Source: Shewanella sp. SR44-3
GTDB lineage: Bacteria > Pseudomonadota > Gammaproteobacteria > Enterobacterales > Shewanellaceae
Length of the DNA: 64,000 nucleotides
NCBI RefSeq assembly: GCF_014163735.1
Contig: NZ_JACJDV010000007.1
Span: 1-64,000, forward strand
Reading direction: 5' to 3'
This document shows, piece after piece, positions 26,720-36,652 of this stretch. Each line of letters begins with the position of its first letter. Position 1 is the stretch's first letter. Under the pieces are notes generated by a model. The model was not told where the DNA came from and made no database searches. It worked only from the letters and a program-made list of their open reading frames with translations. Made by a program: the position numbers and the translations under genes.

Positions 26720-27769
26720 TTACTTTTTATGGCAAGCATAGAGTTTAAACTTATTATTTTCTGCGGGCACATCAAATGCCCCAAACGCTTGGGCTATGGT
26801 ATCTGCGTAGGGTAAGTGACGGTTGGCAACAATCTGAAAAATCCCATTTGATTTCAAATTAATCGCGCTCATGGTGACAAATTGAGTGGCGATATCTGTA
26901 GTGCTGGTTAGGCCATCGTGAAAGGGAGGATTTGAGATTATGGCATCGAATGTGCCCGTGACTTGAGCTAAGCCATCTGAGGGGTAGACTTTAGCTTGCA
27001 TGTGATTGGCTTGTAAGGTCAATTCACAAGATGCCAATGCCATGGCATTAATATCTATGCATTCAAGTTTAAGCTCAGGCATGGCTTTGAGTAAGGCAAC
27101 CGTAATAACCCCCGCACCGCAGCCAAAATCCAGTACACGGCCATTGAGCTTAGGCAGATGTGATAGTAATAGTTCTGTACCGAGATCTAAGCGCTTCTCA
27201 CTAAAAACCCCCACCAGATTGCAAATACTAATTTCACCCTGAGGCGTGCTTAAACTGTAGCGACTTAGCCAGTTTTCAAGTTTAAACCCCCTTGCTTGTT
27301 GTTCAAGCTGGCAAGTGTAAAGCAAGCAATGTCTGGCATTATCTCGCTTGACGGGCGCACTAAAACACTCAGGGGTCAGCTTTGCTACTGATTTTATTCC
27401 ACCTTTATTGTCACCGACAATCACCAACTGCCCATCAATGGCGAGGTGGTTTGCTGCAATTTCAAATAAGTAAGGCGCTAAAGTTTTGGCTTTAGGGAAA
27501 TAAATGATCACACAATCGAAGGTTTTTCCCGCGAATGAGCTTGGCAAGGTGTGGCCGAAAAAGCAGGCTAAATTAGGGTTGTGCTTTTCGGATAACTGTA
27601 AATGATGATTAAAATCAAGAGCTAATGCTGTGACTGATTTAGCATGTGCTAATAGGCTCAAGCCTAAAGTATCAGCCTCATAATTGAGGATTAGCACATT
27701 TTGGTGTTGAAAATAATCGCTATTACGCAGGATAACTTGAGATGAATTACTGAGCACTGTGCTGGCCAA
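26720..27769 (-). CDS. rsmC: 16S rRNA (guanine1207-N2)-methyltransferase RsmC
   Basis: A 349-residue SAM-dependent methyltransferase acting on G1207 of 16S rRNA in the 30S subunit. The non-catalytic N-terminal half is followed by a Rossmann fold with the SAM motif [13 protein letters not shown] (~214) and the catalytic ISNPPFHDG (~270). Length matches the E. coli enzyme (343). It is monocistronic. Confidence 0.93.
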   Translation of the reverse strand: MASTVLSNSSQVILRNSDYFQHQNVLILNYEADTLGLSLLAHAKSVTALALDFNHHLQLSEKHNPNLACFFGHTLPSSFAGKTFDCVIIYFPKAKTLAPYLFEIAANHLAIDGQLVIVGDNKGGIKSVAKLTPECFSAPVKRDNARHCLLYTCQLEQQARGFKLENWLSRYSLSTPQGEISICNLVGVFSEKRLDLGTELLLSHLPKLNGRVLDFGCGAGVITVALLKAMPELKLECIDINAMALASCELTLQANHMQAKVYPSDGLAQVTGTFDAIISNPPFHDGLTSTTDIATQFVTMSAINLKSNGIFQIVANRHLPYADTIAQAFGAFDVPAENNKFKLYACHKK

Positions 27770-27817
27770 TTATTAGGTGAGTGGCTTGATTATAACGAGT
27801 TAGTGGCACGCAGTAAA

Positions 27818-27848
27818 AATTTAGGGAGCCTTGGCTCCCTAAATTAAT
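27818..27848 (-). terminator. Terminator after the alkaline phosphatase gene
   Basis: The palindrome AGGGAGCC / GGCTCCCT (27823-27840) with T-rich flanks on both strands lies downstream of the minus-strand phosphatase gene. Confidence 0.8.
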
Positions 27849-27895
27849 GGATAAGAATAAGATTCAGTAACTTATACTGAGTCGCTAAAGCTCAA

Positions 27896-29287
27896 CTAAA
27901 GTTCTGTTATGGGGGCGCCGCTGTCAGCTTTATCTTGAGGTGTTATTGTTTGGGGCTCAGGAAGTAGGCTAAAAATTTTATTGGCAATATCAGTGTTATC
28001 TTGAAAACCAAAAAATAATTTTGCGCCAGGTCCTGTGGCATAAACAGGAACATCTAAGGCGGTATGGCCAAATGTCGTCCAGCCTGTGCCAGAGCGTTTA
28101 TCAATAAGGCGGCTGATGGCTAAGGTAAAATCATCTAAGCCTTTTTCTTTGGCTTTTAATAATAATGACCATTCAGAATCAACCGGTTCAAAACCCACAA
28201 GTTGTGTGAATGAACTTAACCAAGCTTCGGTGTCTATCAATTGTTTCGCGATAACATCTGGGCTCGCTTTAACATTTTTGATGACCTCAGGATGCCATAC
28301 ATACTCGCCGTTGGCGCCAATTGAAAGCCCGCCAGTGTTGTGATCGGCTGTGATTATCACCAAGGTATCTTTATTCTGCCTTGCAAATTGCTCGGCCACT
28401 TCGATACTGGCGGCAAACTCTTGCATTTCACCCATGGCAGAGACGATATCATTACTGTGCCCAGCCCAGTCTATAAGACTGCCCTCAACCAATAATACAA
28501 AACCTTGCTCTTGTTGTGAGAGTAAGCTCAGTGCTTTTTGAGTCAGCTGACTCAGTTGCAAGCTACCTTTACTATTGACTGCCCAAGGTAATTGCACTGG
28601 TGCGAATAAGCCGATAACTTTACCGTTTTTGATTTTGCTTAAACTTTTTTTATCTGTGGCGTACTCATAACCTTTAGCGACAAATTGTGCCAATAAGTCT
28701 TCGGAGAAATAATCCTGTCCGCCACCTAAAATAACGTCAGCATCAGTAGCTAGGTAGGACTGAGCAATATCTAGGTAGTTTTTGCGGCTGTCATTATGGG
28801 TTAAGAATGCCGCTGGAGTAGCATGGTTTACTTGGCTTGTGACAGCAATACCTGTTGCTAGCCCTGAGATTTTAGCGCGCTCCATTAGGGTGGTCAGTGG
28901 TTGCTTATTAATGTCCACTGAAATGGCACCATTGTAGCTTTTAAAGCCGGTGGCTAACGCCGTTGCTGCTGCGGCTGAGTCTGTGACATAACCGCTGCCT
29001 CTATCAGGATAAGTGCTGGCCATGCCGACTAAAAGGCGGTCAAACACGGTTTGCTCAATTTCTTGAGTGTCAGGATTATCGTTAAAATACCGATAAGCTG
29101 TAGGGTAAGCGGGACCCATACCATCGCCAATCATGATAATGATATTCTTGGGCCGTGCAGGTCCTGCATTTGGTACATTGGACTCGGAAGCGGCAAACAT
29201 TTCCTGAGCACTGGCAGGTGTTATAGCAAGCGTTAAGCTGATGATTGCAAGGCCGGTGACTAGGCCGAATAGGGATTTAAGGCTCAT
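27896..29287 (-). CDS. Alkaline phosphatase (PhoA-type)
   Basis: A 463-residue periplasmic phosphomonoesterase. A signal peptide (1-~27, ending ASA) is followed by the metal-site motif IMIGDGMG, the nucleophile Ser in VTDSAAAATALATG, ADHNTGG and FGHTALDVPVYATGPG with metal-binding His residues. It would free phosphate from organic esters using Zn and Mg. The start is only 2 bases past the gshB stop, so translation is likely coupled to gshB even though the functions are unrelated. No Pho box was identified. Confidence 0.92.
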   Translation of the reverse strand: MSLKSLFGLVTGLAIISLTLAITPASAQEMFAASESNVPNAGPARPKNIIIMIGDGMGPAYPTAYRYFNDNPDTQEIEQTVFDRLLVGMASTYPDRGSGYVTDSAAAATALATGFKSYNGAISVDINKQPLTTLMERAKISGLATGIAVTSQVNHATPAAFLTHNDSRKNYLDIAQSYLATDADVILGGGQDYFSEDLLAQFVAKGYEYATDKKSLSKIKNGKVIGLFAPVQLPWAVNSKGSLQLSQLTQKALSLLSQQEQGFVLLVEGSLIDWAGHSNDIVSAMGEMQEFAASIEVAEQFARQNKDTLVIITADHNTGGLSIGANGEYVWHPEVIKNVKASPDVIAKQLIDTEAWLSSFTQLVGFEPVDSEWSLLLKAKEKGLDDFTLAISRLIDKRSGTGWTTFGHTALDVPVYATGPGAKLFFGFQDNTDIANKIFSLLPEPQTITPQDKADSGAPITEL

Positions 29288-29289
29288 AA

Positions 29290-30249
29290 TTATCCTTGAG
29301 TTTTTTGCTTGATTCGGCGTTCAATGGCGTCCATCAGCATGCCAGTAATATCCACATCGAACGCTGCTTCAATTTCACGAATGCAGGTGGGGCTAGTGAC
29401 GTTGATCTCGGTGAGCTTGTCACCGATGACATCGAGTCCTACAAATATTAAGCCACGCTTTTTAAGTTCAGGACCGATAGAGCGAGCAATGTGCCAATCG
29501 CTTTCTGATAACGCTTGTGGGACACCACTGCCGCCTGCTGCTAGGTTACCGCGGGTTTCACCTTTCATGGGGACTCGTGCTAATGAATAAGGCACCGGTT
29601 CACCATCGACCACTAAAATACGTTTATCGCCCTGAGTGATTTCAGGAATAAAGGCTTGGGCCATGGCATACTGCTGGCCATAGCTGGTTAAGGTTTCTAT
29701 GATAACGCCGACGTTAGGATCGTCCTTTTTAACGCGGAAAATAGACGTGCCGCCCATGCCATCTAAAGGTTTTAATATAATATCTTGTTTTTGTTTGTGA
29801 AATTCACGAATTCGCGCCGCATCTCGAGTTACTATGGTTTCTGGAGTGAACTCGCTAAACCAAGCGGTAAATAACTTTTCATTAGCATCACGCAGGCTTT
29901 GTGGCTTGTTGACTATGAGTACGCCTTCTTCTTCTGCACGTTCCAACATATAAGTGGCGTATATGTATTCGGTGTCAAAGGGAGGATCTTTTCGCATCAG
30001 TACCACATCAAGCTCAGAAAGCGGAGTATCAATACTCTCTGCTAACTCATACCATTGAGCAGGGTCTTGCTTGACCTTCAGGGCGCGCATTTTGGCCATT
30101 GCCTTACCGTTTACCATGGCAAGGTCTTGCATTTCCATATAAAACAATTGGTAACCACGAGATTGCGCAGCCAATAGCATGGCGAAACTGGAATCTTTCT
30201 TAATGTTGATGGCACTGATTGGGTCCATCACTATACCTAGCTTAAGCAT
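29290..30249 (-). CDS. gshB: Glutathione synthetase
   Basis: 319 residues, close to E. coli GshB (316). An ATP-grasp enzyme that joins glycine to gamma-glutamylcysteine. Seen are the N-terminal KLGIVMDPI, the ATP-binding LKPLDGMGGTSIFRV, the glycine-rich loop AAGGSG, and the C-terminal VTSPTCIREIE with Mg ligands. It follows rsmE by 36 bases on the same strand, a common gammaproteobacterial arrangement (endA-rsmE-gshB). Confidence 0.97.
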   Translation of the reverse strand: MLKLGIVMDPISAINIKKDSSFAMLLAAQSRGYQLFYMEMQDLAMVNGKAMAKMRALKVKQDPAQWYELAESIDTPLSELDVVLMRKDPPFDTEYIYATYMLERAEEEGVLIVNKPQSLRDANEKLFTAWFSEFTPETIVTRDAARIREFHKQKQDIILKPLDGMGGTSIFRVKKDDPNVGVIIETLTSYGQQYAMAQAFIPEITQGDKRILVVDGEPVPYSLARVPMKGETRGNLAAGGSGVPQALSESDWHIARSIGPELKKRGLIFVGLDVIGDKLTEINVTSPTCIREIEAAFDVDITGMLMDAIERRIKQKTQG

Positions 30250-30285
30250 GATCTTTCCTTCTAGACGGATATTGTGTGGGCGAGC

Positions 30286-31020
30286 TTAGCCGAGATCGCC
30301 AAAAGTTAATTGCAAAGCCGTGATCGCCGTCAATGAGGCGGTTTCAGTCCTTAGGACTCTAGGGCCGAGTAATACATCGGTAAAGTCACATTGCTCTGTC
30401 ATTAGAATTTCTTCACTAGACAGCCCACCCTCTGGACCTATGAGTAATCGAACTCTTGGGTTTGCAAGGGTAAGCCCTTTAATTCCATGCTTGGCTCTTG
30501 GGTGTAAATTGAGCTTCAACGCCTGGCTTGGCTCTTGGCACCAAGCAGCTAAATCCATTGCTGGGCGAATTTGTGGTATTTGGCTGCGACCAGACTGCTC
30601 GCAAGCGCTGATCACAATTTTCTGCCACTGATTGATTTTCTTTTCTAATCGCTCACCGGTTAGTTTTACACCGCAGCGCTCTGAAAATAAAGGGGTAATA
30701 GTGTTAACCCCTAATTCCACCGATTTTTGAATGGTGAACTCCATTCTATCGCCACGGGAAATGACCTGGCCTAAGTGCAAATGAAGACCCGATTCGCTGT
30801 GATTTTCTTCCATGCTGATGATGGTGACTGTGATATTTTTTTTACTGGCGTTGGTGATGTCTGCTAAATAATCTTTACCATCGCCGTTAAATAGCATTAT
30901 CTGCTCGCCTTCGCCCATACGAAGGACTCTACCTATATGAGCTACACCGTCTTCATCAAGAGAATAGGCTTGGCCTATTTGAAGTTGCGCTATGGATTGG
31001 TAAATGCGTGGGACTCTCAT
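30286..31020 (-). CDS. rsmE: 16S rRNA (uracil1498-N3)-methyltransferase RsmE
   Basis: 244 residues, the usual length. A SPOUT-class (trefoil-knot) methyltransferase of U1498. The N-terminal PUA-like domain starts MRVPRIYQ; the C-terminal knot holds [14 protein letters not shown] and [11 protein letters not shown], which form the SAM pocket. It lies 13 bases past endA and upstream of gshB in one probable operon. Confidence 0.96.
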   Translation of the reverse strand: MRVPRIYQSIAQLQIGQAYSLDEDGVAHIGRVLRMGEGEQIMLFNGDGKDYLADITNASKKNITVTIISMEENHSESGLHLHLGQVISRGDRMEFTIQKSVELGVNTITPLFSERCGVKLTGERLEKKINQWQKIVISACEQSGRSQIPQIRPAMDLAAWCQEPSQALKLNLHPRAKHGIKGLTLANPRVRLLIGPEGGLSSEEILMTEQCDFTDVLLGPRVLRTETASLTAITALQLTFGDLG

Positions 31021-31033
31021 AACAGTCTAACCT

Positions 31034-31783
31034 TTAATTTATTAAGCCGAGTTTGAGGCAGGATTGACGAACAAATTCATTGTGATTCCCCTGAGATTGG
31101 GCAATTAAACGATCACGTTTGCATTCTATACTATTGACCGCATATTGTTTGTCCCAAGCGGTAAATAACTTTGCTTGGCTGCTAGAGATGCGCATGCCAT
31201 AGCGTTGTTGCATATAGAAATAAGATCTGGCAATCGCGCCGCGAGTATTGCTAGGGGGCTGCACTTTTCGGTCTTTAAAATTCACTAACATGTCACAGCG
31301 GCCATATTGATTGGCTCTGCCATTCCATTCACTGAAACGATAGTTACTGCGATCGCCATTCACTTCACCAATGGCGGGAACTAAGTTATGCAAGTCGGCT
31401 TCCATTTTATTAAATTCTTTATTATTTTTACTGCAAAATTTACGGCCACCCTGTTGCCAACATTGCATTTGATGACCAAATTCCCAAGCAGGAACGACAT
31501 GCTCCCATTCAATGCGCTGGGCTCTTTTAAGTTGTTTACGTACTTTGAATCCACAATTTTTAAAGAGTGGTTGCCATTTCTTGCCATCAACTTTGATGTC
31601 ACAGCCACAGTAAAAGCTCGCCAATGGCAAGTCTGTAAGGTAAATGTGTTGCGCTAGTTTTTTAGCTTGCCTGAAGCTACTGGCATGCTCAGCACTGTGG
31701 CTTTGAAAGGTAATCAGGGTGCAACAAAGGCATAGTAGTAGATAGAAATAGTTAAGAATTAATCGATGCAATTGTGTATCCAA
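31034..31783 (-). CDS. endA: Endonuclease I (periplasmic DNA-specific nuclease)
   Basis: About 249 residues. A signal peptide (~10-31, ending HSA) is followed by the His-Me finger core: [11 protein letters not shown] with the catalytic His, and the family block [19 protein letters not shown]. Cysteines match the family disulfides. No ATG is available near the start; TTG at 31783 or TTG at 31771 (with GGA upstream) must serve. It degrades DNA in the periplasm. It heads the endA-rsmE-gshB run. Confidence 0.93.
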   Translation of the reverse strand: MDTQLHRLILNYFYLLLCLCCTLITFQSHSAEHASSFRQAKKLAQHIYLTDLPLASFYCGCDIKVDGKKWQPLFKNCGFKVRKQLKRAQRIEWEHVVPAWEFGHQMQCWQQGGRKFCSKNNKEFNKMEADLHNLVPAIGEVNGDRSNYRFSEWNGRANQYGRCDMLVNFKDRKVQPPSNTRGAIARSYFYMQQRYGMRISSSQAKLFTAWDKQYAVNSIECKRDRLIAQSQGNHNEFVRQSCLKLGLIN

Positions 31784-31873
31784 ATCTAAGGGGTGGCAGT
31801 GATGCAGTCCATGGCGATACTAGGTGAATCTGGCTTGCTAGGCAATGGTTTAATCGTGATTTAAGCTGTGACT

Positions 31874-32473
31874 TTAAGAGGGATAAACCTTGGCTGGTTT
31901 TAGAGTTTGCATGCAGACTTTACATCGATATTGGTTTTGCCCACGCTGAACACGGTTATGACGTCGAATCGATAAATTGATTGAGCCGCAATCACACAGA
32001 TACTCAAATTGCTGGCCAAGCACTGATTGGGTATTGAGTTGATGGGTGGTGGACGGCGCGAGATTAAAAACCTGCACCATGATCGCTTGCCATTGTTGAC
32101 CATGGGGTTTTACCCGGCCATAGAGCTGATGACAGAGTAGGTGGGCAATTTCGTGACTGACGACTTGCGACAGAAAAACCTGTGGATTTTCTGCTAATAA
32201 AACAGGATTGAAGCGAATTTTATTGAGCTGTAAATGAGCTGTGCCAGCACTTTTCCCTCTTAGACTAAAAAGCACCTCTGGGCGTGAAAAAGGCTGTTTA
32301 AAGAAAGCTTCTGCTTGGAGATAGTCTTGCTCTACACGTTCAATAATTTGTGACTGCAAAGGGGTTAAGGCCACGGTGTTTTTTCTCGCCGGCTTACGCA
32401 TAGCTGTTGATTTTGCTACTTGGCTTGCGGGTTTATTTATGTTGCTACGGCGATTAAACAAAGATGAAAACAT
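31874..32473 (-). CDS. sprT: SprT-like zinc metalloprotease-fold protein
   Basis: About 199 residues with an Arg/Lys-rich N-terminal extension of ~35 residues before the SprT-like domain. HExxH appears as VSHEIAHLLCHQLYG, and the C-terminal zinc ribbon as CDCG...YRCKVC. SprT is the bacterial relative of the DNA-protein crosslink protease SPRTN; its bacterial substrate is unknown. The start could be the internal Met MRKPARKN, since no strong ribosome site precedes either. Confidence 0.9.
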   Translation of the reverse strand: MFSSLFNRRSNINKPASQVAKSTAMRKPARKNTVALTPLQSQIIERVEQDYLQAEAFFKQPFSRPEVLFSLRGKSAGTAHLQLNKIRFNPVLLAENPQVFLSQVVSHEIAHLLCHQLYGRVKPHGQQWQAIMVQVFNLAPSTTHQLNTQSVLGQQFEYLCDCGSINLSIRRHNRVQRGQNQYRCKVCMQTLKPAKVYPS

Positions 32474-32622
32474 AGTGAGTATCTTGGCTCTTAAGTGTAA
32501 AGCCAGCGAGAGTCATCCACTGGCGCTATTAGTATACGTTTCGCGGCGCAATTGATCCTGTGTTAGACGATCAAAGTGTTAGCTGAACATTTTTAGTGTT
32601 CAAGGTGTGGATCGGTCGTGAG

Positions 32623-33819
32623 TCAGTTAATTGTACTGGCAGCCGCCTCAATCATGGCGCGGATTTGCTCGACCATTTTAGCTTCATTAAGTGGATCATG
32701 GCCACTGACTTTGGGGGTGTGAATATGCCCAACTGGGATAGTTAGGTCAAGTTGCTGTTTCAGTAACAGGCTGCGATAGGATATTTCATTTGAAAGGTAG
32801 CCGCCACCCGAGCCTTCAACTGAGATGCTTGATTTAAGTTCAGCTAAAGAAGTTGCCATGAATTGCCCCTTAGACAGTGTGGTGACTTGGCGATTATCTG
32901 TGATTTTCCAAGGCCCTTTTACTGCCGTCATTACTGATGCTGGAAGTGAGAATTCGACAAATTCAGGACCCATTAACTTATGTCCATTAAATAGAGGTGC
33001 TTTGGGCTGCTCTTTGGTGGCATAAGTAAAAACATTCAGATTATCAGGTGCTTTGGCGCTGCGGTTAAGCCCAGGAAACCTTTCTAAATCAAAGTTATCT
33101 CTGCCCATGCTTACCGTCAGTACCATGTGGAGCTTTTGGGTTCTATACCAAGGGGTTAATAGTGACTCAATAAGCCCTTGGTCAAAATCTTTAAAACGCA
33201 CCGGGATCATGGCTGTTTCAATTTGTGCTTTTTTGCCATTAACTGAAAATCGATAGCCATCAAGGGAGAGTGCCACAAGTCCTGAAGGATTGCTTTGGCT
33301 TATGTCTTTATCGAGAAAGAAAGGGTCAAACCCTGTGAGTAAAATATTGATGTCATTAGTGGGCGAAAATTGGATATCACTGAGCCCTCGTGAGGTTTTC
33401 TCTATGGTCTTTTGCAAAATATTTTTTTGCCAGTCAGCAACAGCAAAGCCAGCCTTTTGTTGAGTCAGCTGGTTTTGCATCATCAGACGGCCCCAATATA
33501 AGGGCCTATCATCATAGAATCCTGACTGCACATCGCGCACAGCCTGCTGCCATAGTTGGGTACCGTAAGAAGCGCTATGTGCAGAGAGTGCTAATTCGTT
33601 ATTTTCTTGCTGATAATGTTGGCTAAAATCCTGATATATCCCTTGATAACGCTCAACAGTACTTGGTATCACCTGAAGAGCCTTAGCCAGTCTTGATTCT
33701 TCGGCACTGGGGGTAAATGTTAACCTCGAGTCTGCTAAGGCTTCTATGGTTGTTAGCGATAATGCGCTGACAAAAATCGCGAGTAGAACCCGTTGTTTGG
33801 AGTAATAAAATATGCTCAT
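32623..33819 (-). CDS. Exported pyroglutamyl-peptidase-like protein with Cys-to-Ser change
   Basis: 398 residues with a signal peptide (~10-29, ending ALA). Residues ~157-370 follow the peptidase C15 pattern: LLTGFDPF (161-167), NPSG (177-180), the glutamate in FDLERFPGLN (E246) and the final His in GHIHTP (H367). The position of the catalytic Cys, normally in a YxCN motif, reads YLSNE, giving S343 (codon TCA). An N-terminal helical region of ~120 residues is extra to the family. It may be a serine-using, altered or dead enzyme. Family assignment is by motif reading. Confidence 0.65.
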   Translation of the reverse strand: MSIFYYSKQRVLLAIFVSALSLTTIEALADSRLTFTPSAEESRLAKALQVIPSTVERYQGIYQDFSQHYQQENNELALSAHSASYGTQLWQQAVRDVQSGFYDDRPLYWGRLMMQNQLTQQKAGFAVADWQKNILQKTIEKTSRGLSDIQFSPTNDINILLTGFDPFFLDKDISQSNPSGLVALSLDGYRFSVNGKKAQIETAMIPVRFKDFDQGLIESLLTPWYRTQKLHMVLTVSMGRDNFDLERFPGLNRSAKAPDNLNVFTYATKEQPKAPLFNGHKLMGPEFVEFSLPASVMTAVKGPWKITDNRQVTTLSKGQFMATSLAELKSSISVEGSGGGYLSNEISYRSLLLKQQLDLTIPVGHIHTPKVSGHDPLNEAKMVEQIRAMIEAAASTIN

Positions 33820-34443
33820 GGTGTAAACCTCGGTGCTTGTGCCTAGGAAGTTAAGCTAACCTCATCTCGGGATAATAAATGCCTATCAAACAGCTCTCTG
33901 CACCGCGTCAATAACCTAGCTATTGACGCGTATTGTTTGCGTGAGAAAGTACCTTGTTATCAGCGTAAAGTCCAAGTTTAAGCTATTGAATTTTTGTTAT
34001 TTTAATATCGTTTATTCATCTCTTAATCCGAGCGGAGGTTAAACTAATAAATATACAGTGTTAAAGGATGCTGCAGATTACTGATTTATAAAAAATTATA
34101 GCCAATAGGCTAAAGTTTTGAGCGATATAATCGATTCTATTCTGCTCTTTTTATGTTTGAATTTCAGTTTTGAGCCATACTCGTAGGTTAAGAAGTGAAG
34201 GCTTCTGAATTGAGTAGTGCTTTAGGGCTGCTCTTAATTAAATCGGTTTAGCCAGCTGAGTGAATAACTTTATAAACTCACACTCAGATAATAACTGCGA
34301 CACAACCGATTTGGTTGACAAGTTGGATGTCGACATCAATACAAACAGCATGGATAAATTTATTTCAAAGTTAAATAATCGGTTAGTGTGAAATTTCGCC
34401 AATAATTTGGATAGGTGTTTCCTGCAACCGAAAGGATGTGATC
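33820..34443. other. Divergent intergenic region, no gene seen
   Basis: About 620 AT-rich bases between the C15-like gene (-) and the sigma-54 activator gene (+). No credible frame or RNA gene. It is likely to hold both promoters. Confidence 0.4.
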
Positions 34444-35757
34444 ATGGAACCATTATTAATGGCAGGCTTTGAGTGTGATGAACTCAGTGAAGTGCTTTCT
34501 CGTTTAGGTTACCAACTTTTTCATACTAAAAATAAAGACTACAAAACGCTACCTGTAAATTGTCACTTGTGCTTAGTGGATCTTAGATGTGAGAGCTTTA
34601 TGGCCGAGGCCAATTATCTGGTCAGGGAGTTAAACTCTTGCGTGCATGTCATAGTACTTATCAATAAACCTCAGTTAGATTCAGATGAAATTACAACCTT
34701 CATTGCCCAGTTTGCTTGGGACTACTGTACCAGCCCAATTCATCCTGAAAGGCTAGAGAAGTGCCTAGGGCATGGAATGGGTCTTGCTAGATTAAAGCGC
34801 CAATGTGTACCTTCACTGGATAATCCTTCAAATCATCAGCGAACCTGTGAATCACAAGTCATGCAGGTACTGTTTCATCAAGTTGAGCGTGTGGCTCCCA
34901 CGGATATTCCGGTACTAATTAGAGGTGAAAGCGGAACAGGTAAAGAGCTGATCGCAAAGAAATTACATGCGCTATCTAGCCGCAGTAAAGGACCTTTTAT
35001 CGCAGTAAATTGTGGTGCTATGGCTGCAGGCTTAGTGCAGTCTGAGTTATTCGGCCATGAAAAAGGCGCGTTTACAGGCGCTGCCCATGCTCATAAAGGT
35101 AAGATAACTCAGGCCCATGGCGGTAGCTTATTTTTAGATGAAATAGGTGATTTACCTTTAGAGCTACAAGTTAATTTACTGCGTTTCTTGCAAGAGGGGA
35201 TGTTCGATACGGTAGGAGGTAGTGGTGGCAAGTCTGCAGATGTAAGAATTATTGCTGCAACCCATGTGGATCTCGAGCAAGCCATAGATGATGGCGAGTT
35301 TAGATTAGATTTATTTTATCGCTTGAATGGGATCACCTTGGAAACGCCGCCCCTAAGGGAGCGAAGAGATGATATTTTGCCTTTAGCCGAAGAGTTTATC
35401 TCTACCTATTTATCTGAATATGAATTGCCCAATAAGCAGTTATCGGCGGATGCCAAGCAAGCGGTGCTCAATTACTCGTGGCCAGGAAATGTGCGGGAGC
35501 TTATCAACCGTATTAGACGTGCTGTGGTGCTCAGTGACGGGGGACAAATAAATGCGTCTAATTTAGAGCTGACTCAAAAACAAGACTCGGCTCAAAATGT
35601 TATGTCACTTAGACGTTTGAAGGATGATGTGGAGAAGCAAGCTATTCAGTCGGCGATACTTGTGGCTGGTGGGCAAGCTGAACAAGTGGCTAGTCAACTT
35701 AAAATCTCTCGTGCGACCTTATACAGATTGATGGATAAGCATGGTTTGCAGCTTTGA
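34444..35757 (+). CDS. Sigma-54-dependent activator (VpsR/FleQ-type) for the Fap-like operon
   Basis: 437 residues. An N-terminal receiver-like domain (~1-115) lacks the usual acidic pocket pattern, so phosphorylation is doubtful. The AAA+ domain has Walker A GESGTGKE (161-168), the sigma-54 contact loop GAFTGA (208-213) and Walker [12 protein letters not shown] Fis-type helix-turn-helix ends the protein ([19 protein letters not shown]). ATG at 34444 has AAAGGA seven bases upstream. The gene directly precedes a sigma-54 promoter that drives the amyloid operon. VpsR and FleQ sense c-di-GMP, so this one may too; that is inference. Confidence 0.9.
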   Translation: MEPLLMAGFECDELSEVLSRLGYQLFHTKNKDYKTLPVNCHLCLVDLRCESFMAEANYLVRELNSCVHVIVLINKPQLDSDEITTFIAQFAWDYCTSPIHPERLEKCLGHGMGLARLKRQCVPSLDNPSNHQRTCESQVMQVLFHQVERVAPTDIPVLIRGESGTGKELIAKKLHALSSRSKGPFIAVNCGAMAAGLVQSELFGHEKGAFTGAAHAHKGKITQAHGGSLFLDEIGDLPLELQVNLLRFLQEGMFDTVGGSGGKSADVRIIAATHVDLEQAIDDGEFRLDLFYRLNGITLETPPLRERRDDILPLAEEFISTYLSEYELPNKQLSADAKQAVLNYSWPGNVRELINRIRRAVVLSDGGQINASNLELTQKQDSAQNVMSLRRLKDDVEKQAIQSAILVAGGQAEQVASQLKISRATLYRLMDKHGLQL

Positions 35758-35830
35758 ATATCATCACACTATAAGTGTTTTTTTGGTTGTCATTAATGGG
35801 AGCTTTGGCCTATCTTAAAAATAAGAAAAC

Positions 35831-35848
35831 GGTTAGGTATAAATAACC
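35831..35848 (+). promoter_or_regulatory. Candidate upstream activator site
   Basis: Inverted repeat GGTTA (35831-35835) / TAACC (35844-35848) about 130 bases before the predicted transcription start, a typical distance for an enhancer bound by a sigma-54 activator. A second short pair, GTCT/AGAC, lies near 35877-35892. No binding data support either. Confidence 0.3.
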
Positions 35849-35944
35849 TTGTTTTTCAGTTGATTACGGAGTTGTTGTCTCAAAGTTAAGACATTTAAAA
35901 GATTGCATTTATCTATCTAGTTGAAGATATAAACTTTTCTTTTT

Positions 35945-35960
35945 TGGCACAGGTGTTGCT
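35945..35960 (+). promoter_or_regulatory. Sigma-54 (-24/-12) promoter
   Basis: TGGCACAGGTGTTGCT matches the consensus TGGCACR-N4-TTGCW at every defined base, with ten bases between the invariant GG (35946-35947) and GC (35958-35959). Transcription should start near 35971, which rules out the open-frame start at 35944 and favours the ATG at 35995. Confidence 0.88.
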
Positions 35961-35994
35961 ATTACCTAGTGTCAATTACGAAATGGATTATGTT

Positions 35995-36630
35995 ATGGAT
36001 ATTGCAACTCAAATGTTTACCAAAAGGCTTGGCACAGCGCGGATATTGCATGCCTTTATATTGAGCGTTTTGGTTGCACCTATGATGCTTGCAGCAGATC
36101 AAACGAGCGTGATAAGCACTAAGCTTATGCAGGGTGCTGGAAGAGCTGCGGTTAACCAAGCATCGGGCGATCATAATATCCAATCTAATAGCCATGCCTT
36201 TGGTAAAAGCACTTCAATAGAGTCCATTCAACAAAATGACTTACAGCCTTTAGCACCAATCTCTAATGTTTGGGACTTGCAAGCTATGCTCGATGAGGAC
36301 GAATTACATGTGTCATTTATCGACAGCCAAGCTTTTGCAAATTTCCAAGGTCTAGCAAGTATTAATCAGGTCAGTGGCCAGAATAACATTCAAACAAACT
36401 TAGGCAGTGTTGCATTAGACTCCATCGTAGGCTTAGGCCTTAGTGACACTGCTTTAACTCAAGTATCTAGTCAGCAGCCCCCCTCATTTCAAACATCCCA
36501 ATATCATGCAGAGATAGCACCAGATAGTTTTTTGGATGCTCAAGGTGTGATGCAAATTAATCAAATTTCTGGTGATGGCAACATCGCCGTAAATCAATTC
36601 TCGCTACAACTTCCCAGCGGGAATTTATAA
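35995..36630 (+). CDS. Secreted Fap-like amyloid repeat protein (minor subunit or nucleator)
   Basis: 211 residues. A signal sequence (~12-34, ending MLAA) precedes three degenerate copies of the Fap-type repeat: AAVNQASGDHNIQSN (51-66), ASINQVSGQNNIQTN (121-135) and MQINQISGDGNIAVN (187-200). Gln/Asn-rich spacing between copies resembles FapB/FapC of Pseudomonas. It is the first gene after the sigma-54 promoter, 22 bases before the major repeat protein, so it may be the FapB-like nucleator or a diverged FapA. The start at 35995 follows from the promoter position; ATG at 35983 is an alternative. Confidence 0.72.
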   Translation: MDIATQMFTKRLGTARILHAFILSVLVAPMMLAADQTSVISTKLMQGAGRAAVNQASGDHNIQSNSHAFGKSTSIESIQQNDLQPLAPISNVWDLQAMLDEDELHVSFIDSQAFANFQGLASINQVSGQNNIQTNLGSVALDSIVGLGLSDTALTQVSSQQPPSFQTSQYHAEIAPDSFLDAQGVMQINQISGDGNIAVNQFSLQLPSGNL

Positions 36631-36652
36631 TCATCCGACGGAGGAATGGAAA

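Noticed and set aside
35944-35994. Earlier start of the first amyloid gene at TTG 35944
   Set aside because: It would lie inside the sigma-54 promoter, upstream of the predicted transcript start.
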